Shown here: positions 24,906 through 36,948 of the stretch, in pieces
Position numbering within the stretch: position 1 is the first letter of the stretch
Layout of the letters: each line of letters starts with the position of its first letter
Assembly: GCA_016801885.1 (NCBI GenBank)
Contig: CM028900.1
Location: forward strand, 15,704,972 to 15,768,971
Direction: 5' to 3'
Source of the DNA: Toxotes chatareus
Taxonomy: Eukaryota > Chordata > Actinopteri > Toxotidae
DNA: 64,000 bases
Notes under the pieces: model-generated
Told to the model about the DNA's origin: nothing
The model's database searches: none
Seen by the model: only the letters and a program-made list of their open reading frames with translations
Translations under genes and position numbers: made by a program

Positions 24906-27086
24906 GGTCACAGCTAAGACAGGACACCCCGAGAAGAACGCCGAACGTTGCAGGTCTCCAAATGAACTTCCCTTCAAGCCTGTCTCTTGAGACACTTCAA
25001 CAGGTGAATGTATGAATGACGGTGAAGACAAAGGCAGACTAAAGCGACAGAAAGTGCCCACCCAGCAGCAGCAGCAGCACCAGTGAGAGTAGCCGTGGGC
25101 TAAGCTGATTACAGCCCGATAACCCAGATTAGAGCAGGGGTTCGGTCTGTGTTGGACAAAGAAACAACTCTGTGGCAACACACTGCTGCCTTGTTCATTA
25201 TCACTCAGATGGAGAATTTCACTCGTGCTCATACCAGAATTGTTTTTCCACAAAGTTTTCATGACCCCGAAAATATGATCAACATTTGGGCTGCCAAATC
25301 TTTGAGGGAATCTCTCTTATGAAAGATCTGTTCCCCTTCTTCTCTCCATATGGTCTGATTGGACTTATCTTGAGAGACTAATGGTAGTATCAAATCTAAT
25401 GATAAAGCCTGTCGTGTCACATGGCTTAATGAGATTACACAGACACCAATCAATCTGACTATTAATTATTCATCCACACAGTTCATTACACCAGTGGTGT
25501 ACAGACAGGATACAGATGTGACAGTCTGAGTTGGGCAAGTTGTCACCTTGATCCTTCATACGGCAAGGCTTTGGAGAAATAAGTTTATAGAGAGAGAGAT
25601 AAAAATGGACAGAAATTGCTCAGATCATGGTTCCAAGTAAGTATTTCTGACAGAATTTGTTAATCACAGTGGAGCACACTTTTGAGCTTTTAAAGCTTCA
25701 CATTAGAGTAACAAAATTGCAAAGCACATCTTCGTCAGTTGAAAGAAAACAATGCTTTCTAAAAGTTCTCCGCTTGGATGTTTATTTTAACGATGTGTAC
25801 ACAAGACATGCTCTAGCAGTTCATGAGCATACAGTGTACAGAACAAACGGGCTTTGCTGTGACGTGTGTCAAAGCAGAAGTGTCAAATAAAACTAAGACC
25901 GATATCTCCCAAGCTCAAATTCAACGTCAAGATCTATACAGTTACTAGTAAGGTTAAAGAAATGTATCCGGTGCTACAACACAAGCATGAAAGCAGGAGT
26001 TCATAGTTCCTAGGACCCCATGTGTACTTGGTACTGTGCTGGTTTGAGGTTTGAATCCCAGAAGCTGGTTTCCTGAACAACAAAACTTGAGAAACTACAG
26101 TGGTCTGAAATCCATTAGTTGTATTCAAGACTCACATGTGACCAAGGAAGGAGGGAGACCACATCTTGCTGAGCGAAGCCGTCCTCATTATGACGTTAAC
26201 AACCCTGTGTTGGAAATCACTCCTTTGTTTACTATTCCCTATACAGAGGACATTCAATAGTTTAAATGCCATTTACACAACTTTTATCGATGCAGTGTGG
26301 GGTTTTTTTAAGAGCACGATATTTCTAATATTTCACACTCACACAATGGGGACACTCAAATAAAATAGCAGAGGGTAACAGTGCAGTGCAGTAAATAGTA
26401 AATATGGAGTGATTTCAGACACAGCCCGAGTCTTCACACAGCTCCTCACTCTTTCTTTTTCAAACAAAACAGTTCTCTCAAACATTCAGAACTTCAAAAC
26501 AAAACCAAACAAAGTCAGTCTTTCTCAACTGAAACCATGTGAATCAAAAATTCTGTCCAAAACAGCCAATACTGAAGCAGTGTTTCAAGAAATATTTCAA
26601 ACGACGACAATGACACCAGTCGGCCTAAACAGAGAGGTATGAGTCTTAGAGTCTGTGGAAACTTCACATTTGAAATGCAGCAGCAGTCATTCATCACAGT
26701 CCAATAGTCCACTTAAAAGTCTTCCACAACTATAGCAGCCATGAGGACTAGTCTATGTGACTGAAGGAGGCTTGATGTAAAAGTGTTTGAAACTTCATGC
26801 TGATTGCATGTTAGTACAGGATACTGTTTGTTATTTTCTGAAGTTGAGCTGCAGGTGTGAATGAACAGCCTGCTGTCACATCAAAAATAATGCACACGAC
26901 TTATTCTCTGTCCCTGCCACTTTGTGCAGCTCACTGTTGTTCATGCACGGTGACACGCACAAACCTGAGGAAGAAAAGGTCATCAAGAGGCTAGTCCGTG
27001 TTCTCATCTGCCGATGTAATGAATATCAGTGATTAGTGTCTGTAGTGGATCACTAAATTGGAACCAAATTTTAATATCCAATTTTG
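24906..27086. other. asmt upstream region between asmt and akap17a
   Basis: No further gene is seen. This 2.2-kb stretch must hold the asmt promoter and the end of the akap17a 3' UTR. No TATA box was found just upstream of the asmt start. Confidence 0.5.
25106..25132 (-). promoter_or_regulatory. Candidate CRX/OTX-type sites upstream of asmt
   Basis: On the minus strand, CTAATCT (25126-25132) and TGTAATCA (25106-25113) lie about 200-230 bp upstream of the asmt start codon. CTAATCT fits the CRX/OTX core (TAATCY) that drives pineal and retinal genes. Short motifs like this occur by chance, so position is the main support. Confidence 0.3.
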
Positions 27087-27092
27087 TTTATT
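27087..27092 (-). terminator. Candidate akap17a polyadenylation signal
   Basis: The minus strand reads AATAAA about 410 bp beyond the akap17a stop codon. Confidence 0.35.
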
Positions 27093-27500
27093 CTTGTTAT
27101 TCTAATCTCTACTCAACTCCAACTGAATACTGGTGAGTGACAGAATATCTTTCACACATGGCAATAAATACCATTCTAATAAAACCAAATAGTAAATTTG
27201 GCATTTTATGCAAAGACACTGAATATTTGAGCAAATTAAACCGTCAGCAGCTTCAATCCAATAAAATGAAATGTGAAAAAAAAAAAATATTAAAAAGGTA
27301 AAAGCAACTTCACTGAATCAGCTACAACAACTTACATGCCTTACACATATATGTTACACATACATATGTTATTTCAGTTGATTCTGTAGAGTTGATCTGA
27401 TTTTTATATGGGAGTTTTTTTAATACCTAAGATTCCTTCCTCTGCTAATTGGTGTGCTGCCACATTACTTTACTAAGGGACCAAAAATAGCGTGATGAGT

Positions 27501-30500
27501 TCAGCGTCGCCTGGAGTGGCTCCTGTCTCTACTGTTGCTGTGCCTCCTGTATCTCCGACTGTGACTCCTCTTCTCTCTGCTTTTATTGCTGCTCCTGGAG
27601 CTGCCTCTGCTGTATCTACGGTGACTATGTCTACTCCTCCCCCCTCTGTAACTCCTCCCACTGCTGCTCCTGCTCCTGTCTATACTTGAGCTTGTGCTCC
27701 TGCTGCTATGGCTGCGCCTCCTGCTGCCATGGTGACTGTAGCTCCTCCGGTGATGACTGGAGCTCCTCCTGTGGCGGCTGGAGCTCCTTCTCCTCCTGCT
27801 GTGGCTGTGGGAGTGCCTCCTCCTCCCCTTGCTGCGGGAGCTCCTGTCTCTGTGGGAGCGGTTCTGGTCCCTCACTCGCTCCCTGCTATGCCTGCTCCTC
27901 ACCACCTCTCCCCTCCTTCCCTCCCGGCTTTTCTTTCTGTCCTCCCCCCCTCTCCTCTCCTCCGTTGCTCTGTTTTTGCCTGAAACATGGGCGTGCACAC
28001 TAGATTTGGAAATTTCTTTCTCTTTGCTCTCAGCTGCCTTCACTCCGTTCACCCGCCCCAGAACCTCCAACATCACGTTGGTGCTGCCAGGAACAGAGGC
28101 CTCCTCGGCCGTCACAGGGCCGGCCTGGTCCTGTGTGCCTGGAGGCTTTGTGGCTCTTCCGTTGGTCTTCTTCAACAGGTTGCAAAGCAGTCTCTCTCTG
28201 AGCTCCTTCTCCCGGCGCTGGAGCTCCAACGCTCGCTCCTTCTCCACCTCCACCCTGCGGAGCTCCTCCTCCTGCTTGCGTCGGGAGGCCTCCAGCTGCT
28301 GGAGCCGAATTAACTCCTCTTTCTGCCGAGCCTGCTCCTGCCTTTCCTGCTCCTCGCGTTCAGCCTGCTCTTTCTCCTGCTGCTGCTGCTTCAGGGCCTG
28401 AGGAGGAGAAGGACACAAAGTAGGTGAAGATAAGAGAAACAAAAAAAGAGATTTATCACACTTTATTTACTGTATTCTTTGGTGTTGAATATGAATGAAG
28501 CTTGTGACGTTTTAAATGGTGAAGCTTAGCTTACCCTTCTTTTGGTGAGGGTATTAAAGGGTATCAAATTTTTCTACCTGTGCATCCTTTACCTTGGCCC
28601 TGGCCAACAGCTCAGCAATGAGCCGTATAGATTCCAGGTTGCGCTGAGCCAGCAGCAGCCTCCTCTCCTCCATTGCAATCTTCATCTGCAGCTTCTTCTG
28701 CTCCTCCTCCTGCTGTCGCCTCACCCTCTTCAGGTTCCTCCTTTGCTCTTTCTCCCGAAGCTTCTGCTCTCGCTTCCGCAGCCTCTCCACTTTCCTCCTC
28801 TCCTTCTCCTCCTCTTCCTGCTCTTTCTGTTTCCTGAAAAGGGGTTAGTTTGGCATCTGTGAATATCTTTTGGCAAGATATGTACTGTTTTATTCTTACA
28901 CAAAAATGCATTATGACTTTTCTCAGTACTGAGTAGAGTTCTGAATCAATATTTCAACTCCAACAACAGTATTTTGCTCTAAGAAAAAAAAACAAGCACT
29001 TTATAGTGAGACACACTGTTAATGTCTGAGAAAAACTGGGACAAAACTGCTAAAGCAACAGCTACATTTTATTGTGTTAAAAGTGGGAAGGAAACATTAT
29101 AATGTTTTGTTAAACTTTGCTCTGGTATTTTGGGGCTAGAGTCCAGAATCTTATCATTTTTACTTTGGATAATTTTGTCTGAGAGCTGAAGTCGGCATGT
29201 TAAACCTATATATTGTTCACAACACTTTACACTAGGTCACTTCTTGGTGTTGACCAATTTTGAGTTATTCCCATAAAATATGGGAAAGCGTGTAATACAA
29301 TACAAACAGGTTGATGGTCACCACCCTGTTTCACACAATATTCTGAGGTTCCCTTGCGTTATAAACAACTTTCCATTGCTCTTTTGTCTTCTATCCTACC
29401 TCTCCTCCTCCTTACGACGCTCTTCCTCTTCCTTTTCCCGTCGTTTCTGCTCCTCTCTCTGCCTCTCCAGCTCCTGCAACTTCATCCTCTCCAGGCTCCT
29501 CCTCTTCAGAGCTGATTCACTCAGGTGCTTGCTGGTGTCAAAGGTCACCTTGAGAAAAAAACAAAAACACACAGAAAAAAAGTATTTTTTTATGTTGTGC
29601 ATAGTGCAAGATCTTTTTTTTTTTTTTTTAGAAGAATTTCTCTTTAAAAAAATCTATCAGTGTTTGCGTAACTATTAACTTGTATTATTGTTTTAATGAA
29701 TCTGCCATATCCTTTTGTATTGTGGTGTGGTCAACTCGTCACTCTTGTCAGTGACAGTGAAGAGTAAAATAATCCAGCTCTCTCATGTTCCCAACAAATT
29801 GATTCTCTAGAAGGTTTAGGCTATTTTGTAGATCAGCCCTTCCAGTGAAGAACAAATGGTAGAAAATGTTAATTACAGCAGAATATTGATATTGCAGTCC
29901 ACAGTATATCATTTTATAATGTAATGATAGTGGCAGTTGATTACCAAAGTGCCTTGGGTAAAACTGGCTCAGTACAATGCTGATCAGGCTGGGTTATGTC
30001 ATATGCAAATGAGAAAAACCCCCTCATGTTCAGGCAAGACCTGCTGAAATTCTTAGATGCCTTCTCATACAGACCCAACTTAGAAAATCTTATTTTGTTT
30101 CTCATTTCTTTTATACAAACCCTCCTTTGCCTTTTCAACCCTAATTTACATTTGACAGTGAGGCTTTATTCCGTGGATTAAGAGACCTTGCTCTCCTCTA
30201 CCCTCATTACTTTGGAAGTAATGACGATGCAGATTTGATTCTCATTCCACTAAAAGGTCTTAAAGCTGCTCCGTGACTCTGAACAAAGCAATCTCCTTAC
30301 AAAATTTCAGCAGTTGTAATTCACTGGTGGCCCCCACACACAAAACAGAGGCATGCAGATCTCTGATACACCCATAATGATCATTCAGACCAAAAACGTG
30401 TTAAAAAAACTGCAAAGGCCTGCATGGGCCCATGAGTTTTTGGGCTGATCATATGCAAACACTGCATAGAGGTTTGTGACACTATGAGCACCAATTTTAC

Positions 30501-32185
30501 AACTGTGGACAGTCAGGGACAAACATTTCATCTCCTTCTTCACAACTGTGATTTAATGAGTAGAAATACATTGCTGTTGTTACAGAGTAATCTCCCAGGA
30601 ATGTGTGTACAAGTTTTTGTTTGGCCAGTGGCACACTGACGACTGGGTCATGACAGAATTTGAGCCATGTTCAGCTTTGCTTATATTTTTCCTTTTGGCC
30701 TACATGTTTTGCTGGAACTGTCTGCACTGGTGCCCCACTGTGTCAACACAGGAAATTAATTAGGGCCAAGTTCTACAGTAGCATAGCTACAAATATGGCT
30801 CCACTCCCTGCACTGTACTAGCTCTAAACTATGTCCACAATGTAGAATGTGGCCAGCAGTCAAGAAAAGAAGCACAACACTGTTAGCCTATATGCAAAAA
30901 CAAGTCTCTGTGTACATCTTAACTACGTGTTAAACTCTTGAGTTTTAGAAGACAGTCAGTACCTTGATGTTGCAAGCCACTGCCTTTCCATCATCTCCTT
31001 TGAGCATCAGCTTCATGCCGCGCAGAGTGTCCATGGCCTTGGTGAAGCCACAATATTCCTGGTACTGGACATAAGCCTCAAAGTTCAAATGGCCCCCAAA
31101 GCTGAATGTGCTGAAGTTTTTGTCCAGCATTTCCTCTCTGTATGGGTCCAGCATGGGGATGTCAACATTTCGCACCTACAATATAAAAAGTGGAATATTG
31201 ACAAAATGAAATATACTGTTATGTTTGGTAATCTAACAAAATGATTTGCAAGATTTTTAGTGATTTTGGACATTTCTTGCAATATTTAACCTGAGTGTAA
31301 ACATAAGTGTTCTAATAATTTAGGAAAATTCTGTCACTAAAATATAACAAATAAAATCTCAGCAGAAACATGTACCACCTTGCCAAATGTCTGAAAGACA
31401 GCAATGAGAACCTCTTCAGAGGGCCTGTCTGGGTACAGGCTGTCCTTCTGGCTGAACCAGCGGCAAGGAAGCCCCTCCAGGTGGATAGTGTCAGGTCTCT
31501 CTCCTGGCAGTGTCTCATTCATGTCCTTGGCATCACGAAAAAATGAGTCCCAGTCGTGACGTGTAGGGAAGTCCACCTTATTCTCTACTGCACGAACCTG
31601 AGAAAAGAGAAGGAGAGAAGCACTGTTGTACACTCAGGTGCCAGTTTATTAGGGAAACCTAGCTAATTGTAATGCTAAATCTAATTAGCCAGACTGATAT
31701 AAATGGGACGGGCAACATATTGTGTAACAAATCAACTGCATCACAAACTACAGCCTCCAAAATTACCAAAGAGGTACCCATTACAGACGATGCAATCAGC
31801 AATATAACCTGAAAAGTTTCACCACGAGATATGCGGCCCACTATAATGTCAGCCTTACCTTCAGTACATCAGTAAATCCACTGAGTTTGATGCTTTTCCC
31901 ATCCAGACGGCCCAGCAGGCTCTTGACCACCGTCTTGTTTTCCACCTCTCCCTCAAAGCGGATAAAGTCCATGGTGCTCTTAGAGATTCGTAGGGCTGAA
32001 AACTGCTCTGGAGCTACCATGGCCTTTACCCTCTCCATTACCTCCCAATTGGAGATGCTCTTGCCTGGCAGCTTGAGCTGGGGCAGTGCCACACTGATGG
32101 TCATTTTGGCAATGGGCTTAAGGTACAGGTTGTATTCAGCTGAGAGGCATACTGCCTCTGTAGTATCATGGACGATGGTGGTCAT
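27501..32185 (-). CDS. akap17a: A-kinase anchor protein 17A (XE7/SFRS17A), 6 coding exons, complete
   Basis: AKAP17A is a nuclear-speckle, SR-like protein that binds PKA regulatory subunits and influences alternative splicing. The coding exons are 31859-32185, 31379-31597, 30963-31175, 29400-29548, 28593-28833 and 27501-28397, with GT-AG borders and compatible phases. They give 681 aa (human is about 695). Residues 1-253 carry the conserved N-terminal and RRM-like part, for example KMTISVALPQLKLPGKSISN, RHDWDSFFRDAKDMNETLPG and RNVDIPMLDPYREEM. Residues about 254-430 are a long charged coiled coil rich in E, K, R and Q. The last exon (residues 384-681) ends in a long Arg/Ser/His-rich RS domain, and its codons make the opposite strand open as a shadow frame. 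The start is in good context (ACAATGA). asmt lies downstream in the same orientation, as in human PAR1. Confidence 0.96.
29549..30962. other. akap17a intron 3, no gene seen
   Basis: This 1.4-kb intron carries no recognised repeat or exon. ATGCAAAT (octamer-like) occurs near 30003 but probably by chance. Confidence 0.6.
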
Positions 32186-32938
32186 TGTTGCAGATAGACA
32201 GGGAAGCTGCAGGAAATTTGGAAAGAGGGTAGCCTGTTAGCACATGTTTTCTGAACTTGAAATAATCCTGAATTAGTAACTTTAGTGCTTCCAAGTTCCA
32301 ATATATAAAAAATTTGCTGAGCTATCCTGTGGAGAGATATCCATGCAAGACTCCAATATCTGACTCTGTAATGTGCTGCATTACTGAAAACGAATTAAAA
32401 TATATATATTTCTTTAATCTAAATATAGATCGACAGATTTCTTTCTGATATTTGACTTTAGCTAGAACCTTCTTTTTCCAAACCTTTAAGCTTTACACAC
32501 CTAAGTTAGCTAGATCAACGTAACTGGCCCTCAGTTTACTACGTTATAACAGGATATCATTAGGTAGTAAAACCCTAACACGGTTATCAAGGCTTTTTGT
32601 TGTTTATACTGACCATCTGTTTACTACACGCTACCGAGTGTGTTAACTTGTCGTTATGCTAGCTAGCTACTGTTTGAAGGGTGATAAAGTCAAGGGCCGT
32701 TTAATGAAATAAATAATGCTAATAATTCGCCATATTAAACAAAACGTTAAGAAAACGTGCAGTGTTTTGGTTAATACTAACAGATAATGTGAGGGTTATT
32801 TCCAGCTAGTTGCAGGCTAGTTAGCTTGAAGTGCTATGTAACTCCATCGGCTTTTAAACAATGCCCGACTCCTTTTACATGATGTTATACTGACACCAGA
32901 CATCATAACAAATTGAACCAACACCTACCTAACAGAAG

Positions 32939-33048
32939 TTAGCCTCCTGATAAAAAAAAAAAATTGACAGACGTATTATATTAATTCGTAGAGAGCCAAA
33001 CAGTGCCGGAAAAATAGTGGAAAAAACACCAACTACATGCCACTTCCG
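32939..33048 (-). promoter_or_regulatory. Putative akap17a non-coding first exon and ETS-type promoter
   Basis: A good acceptor (TTTCCTGCAG) lies 21 nt before the akap17a start codon, at 32207-32216, so a non-coding first exon is expected upstream. On the minus strand a strong donor (GTAGGT) at 32938 downward could end that exon. Just upstream are two ETS-type sites, TTCCGG at 33006-33011 and CGGAAGTG at 33041-33048, typical of TATA-less housekeeping promoters. Exon and promoter are inferred from signals only. Confidence 0.4.
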
Positions 33049-36000
33049 CATGCTATGAACTTTGACCTTAAAAGCAGCAGCATTGTGGTGGCGTTGTTTC
33101 ACAACAGGGACACCATGTGGAACAAAAGTGCACAGTAAAAAATAGGAAAAAAGAAAAAGAAAGTAAAGAAATTCCTTACCCTCATTCTTATTATTAATAC
33201 TATTAGCAGTTGTATCATTATTATCTGCACCGTAAATTTAAGTTTGATTGTTTTACCACACTGAATCAAAATGTGATGAGGTTTTCTGCTACTGATCAAC
33301 AGAAAACGTGTGTGAAAAAGATTTCTATAAAGTCAGCTACATTTATTTGAAATAAACGTTTGCATAAATATTCTTCCCCTTTCTTTGATATGACACACCA
33401 AAAGTATCAGATGAGCTTGATGTTAGATGTAGAGTCACATGACCGGTTAAATCAAAATAATCTGTGTAGTCAAGGGGTTTTGTTTGATTAAATATGCCTC
33501 CACAAATATTCAGTGCTTAATATTATTATATTAACAATTAATTTAGATCACTTCAAACATTGTATTGCATCACTATGACATTAAATTCTGTTGACTATTA
33601 TTTCTATTTCTATTATTTTTAAAAAAAAGTCAAAATAAATGTGCTTTGCTTCAGTGTTGTAAAACAACAGGAAAATCTCAGTTGGCGGTTAAATACTTTC
33701 CTTAGGCACTAAACATCACGAGACAAAAGAACATTCAACAGTGCACATTTGTTACAAACTTGATGCTTGTTTGGCGCTGTTAGTCACAAGTTGCGCCTTT
33801 TATCAATGTTATCATCACTGTGGTAACTATCTGGGGTGAGAGTGAGAGATGCAGATAGATTGGACATGGATTAGTCCAACAGTGAAGGCTCCAGGCAAAA
33901 ATGCTGGCACAGTTTCCCTGAAAAGATGGCAGAGGAATTTACATAATAGGCATTACTCCCTTCACTGTGTATGTAGGTCAGTAGCTGCAGTCAAACAGCC
34001 TCTCTGCTCCATCCAGATCAGCAGTCATCAAACAGATAGCCTGCCTAAGGCAACTCTGGAGTCCACAGGCAAGGAAAAATCATCCCCTCAGTGACCTCTA
34101 TAAATCTTTTTTGACTAGTAAATGAGGGCAAAAAACAGATCAGAGAACATCTAAAGAGCAGACTCTAACTCTAGAGCGTTTACATTTACACAAGCGACAC
34201 CTTTGTGGTATGTAATGGCCGTTTATATGTAATCCTGTTTTTATATGGTTGATTTTCTTTCTGGCATACATGGAGCAGAGAACAGGCCCAGACACGGCGC
34301 TAAGAGAGCATCGGTGCCACAAGAGGATTGTGAGAGCTGTAGTTATCTATCCAGTCACAGGCGCTGCGTACATTGACTGGAAAAGTACTATATCCCTCTT
34401 ACACATGTGATGGCTTATGAATATCAACATCCTTTGCTTTCTGTATTTATGCTTCTTATCCTCAGTGGCATAGGAAGGATAACAGGCTCAACTACATGGC
34501 TAATAGAAAAAAAAAGTCAAAACTACTTGTCCGGTGTCACTTCTTATCATACAGAATATACAGATGAAACTTGGAAGATCTGATACCTAACATTTTGACC
34601 CAAACTAGACCAGTTGTGGTCTTAAAGGTCAGTTCGGATCACTCAGTCACATCTTGAAAAGACACTGTCCTTGTAACAATAGAAGTACACACACACACGA
34701 CAGGTGCAGAATGAGGGCTGGCTGTGAATATATCGGGTGCAGTGTTACATGGGCAGCTTGTGGACAGGAAGCTGTGGATATGCTGTAAACGCTGGACTGA
34801 AGCTGGCACAGAGGGTCATCAGATCATCAATTATTCAGCACGACCAGACAAGGACAATCCCTTGGTGTGAGCAGGAATGGCAGATGAAACAGCATGCTTC
34901 TTTTGAGGCTTTAGTGCTTTCTGGTTGGATGTCACACCAGCATTCATGATGTTTGAATTGCTATTCTTAAAATAATCATTCATAAACAGAGAATATCAGT
35001 ATCAGCCCTGAGAGAGCACTGAGTTGAGATTAATGCAAATAATTATTGCTTTATCATATTTAAGGATGAGACATGAAGAAAAAGATGATGGTTTCCACAC
35101 CACATAATAACTTCACAGTATTTCACAAAGAAGACAGACACAATGACTTACAGTCTTAAAAATGAACAGTGCACAAGCATTTACATTTCCCCTATTCATG
35201 CAGCCGAAAAAGTGATGTCAAAGTACATCTGTGTAATACATTTCTACATCAAAAGTGTTTAACATATAATTACATGAAGCCCTGTGATTTGAGTACAAAT
35301 GCTACAAAGGGAACATTCATGAAATCTAGGATGTGTCTTTGAGAAGGTAATGTTCACATATTTGGGAAAACTGTCAAAAAGTCCATGTGCTCCTCAGCTA
35401 AACATACAGCATATTCTGATCTAGATGCTTTTTCTTATTTACTGATGACACATGATGATTAATGAGCAAATGATTGTACATGCACAGTCAGACCAATACA
35501 TGGGGACAATGCAGACTTTATATTCAAACACCACATGATGCAGTTTTTTTTGATTGCATATTTACTGTAAAACGATTCAGTGTCATGCTGGGGGTCTGTG
35601 TTGATGGCTGTCTAGACCATAACGTGAACTGATTCTCATTTACACTATGTATCTGTTCCTTAGGGGATTGTTCGACTGTAGTTTCTGCATGAAATAGTGA
35701 ATCTGTGCCATTATTTAGAATAATTTTTGGAATGATATAGACAAAGACATATAGAATTTAATATCTGAAAAACACTGTAAAACACGGCAACTGACCTTCA
35801 GAGACCCATTTCACTGAAACTCTCCCACAAAGAAGCAATGTCACAATAAGTGAACCAGGCTCAGAGGATGTGAGGTACATTATGGTCAGTATAAAAACAT
35901 ATAGAAACACTGTCAGCGTCCCCTATGCTTCCTCCTTTGAAACGGTTGTACTGTGTAAGTGATCACTGTCTTTATATAAGCAACTGGATCTGACTAAAGC

Positions 36001-36757
36001 CATGACAGTCTGGAAATATGTGAAAGGTGTCTCATTTGTACTTTTATATATGCAGTAGATTATACATCTAAAAATTAACATGTAAGTATGAACTGTGACC
36101 AAAAACAGCTGTCATGGTTTTAGTTTAAGCCGCTTCCTCCCATTATCACCTACCATCAAAGTGACAAGTGCAAACATGATGACTGTACATGGCTGTTTGG
36201 ACAGACAAGAATTCTGTGGTTACTTCATACTGAATATTAAAATTTGCTACTTGAATATTTAAAAAAAAAAAAAAAGATGCATTCATATTACAGGAAAATC
36301 CTACAAAAATTCAGCACCATCCAATCAAATGGAGGTTGAAATATAGAAAATGAGTTGTAGAAATATATTACTTTACTCCGCAAACAAAAACGTGACAACC
36401 ATGGATAATCAAACCAAGTGCTATTGTCAAATCCCTCACCACTGAGAGTCAAAACTAAAGTGAAAACCCAATACAATCCTTGCTGCTGAACATTAATCGA
36501 GCGTAAGGTATTAAACTAAAAAGATCTGGTGTAATATTTTCTACCTGCTCTGAAACAGAGCCTAAAGAAATACAGAAAAATCCACCAACACAAAAATCAA
36601 GTTCAAAAGCAATTCACAGAGCAGTAGATCAGTTTTCAATCAATCAACTGTTACGAAAGAAAAAAAAAGCAAAAATTCTATGTGAACAGTCTCTTCCAGT
36701 TAGTGGTCAACATAAGTCAACTGCAGTAAGAACAAAAATAAGTTAGATTTGTGGTTA
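33049..36757. other. Intergenic stretch between akap17a and sowahc
   Basis: No coding exon, RNA gene or recognised mobile element is seen in about 3.7 kb. The sowahc 3' UTR probably occupies part of the right end. Confidence 0.5.
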
Positions 36758-36763
36758 TTTATT
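36758..36763 (-). terminator. Candidate sowahc polyadenylation signal
   Basis: The minus strand reads AATAAA about 186 bp beyond the sowahc stop codon. Transcripts could run further. Confidence 0.3.
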
Positions 36764-36948
36764 TAAAATCCTATAATAATAAAACTTTAAAAACGGCTCC
36801 ACACTATATATTAGGATGTGTACCATTAATTTTGGTCGTAAAAATGTCTGACCTGTCAGCTTATAAAGGTGAGTAAACTTTATCCTGTAAATCAAAACAT
36901 GTCAAACTGGTTTAAATATCTATATAGCTGGTCCGGGCTGGTGTAAAT

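Noticed and set aside
24906..25262. N-terminal extension of asmt exon 1 to an upstream in-frame ATG
   Set aside because: The extra residues have no ASMT similarity, while the downstream ATG has a strong context and matches the family's N-terminal length.
27686..28401. Long plus-strand frames rich in Ser, Cys and Pro
   Set aside because: They are the reverse complement of the akap17a RS-domain and coiled-coil exon.
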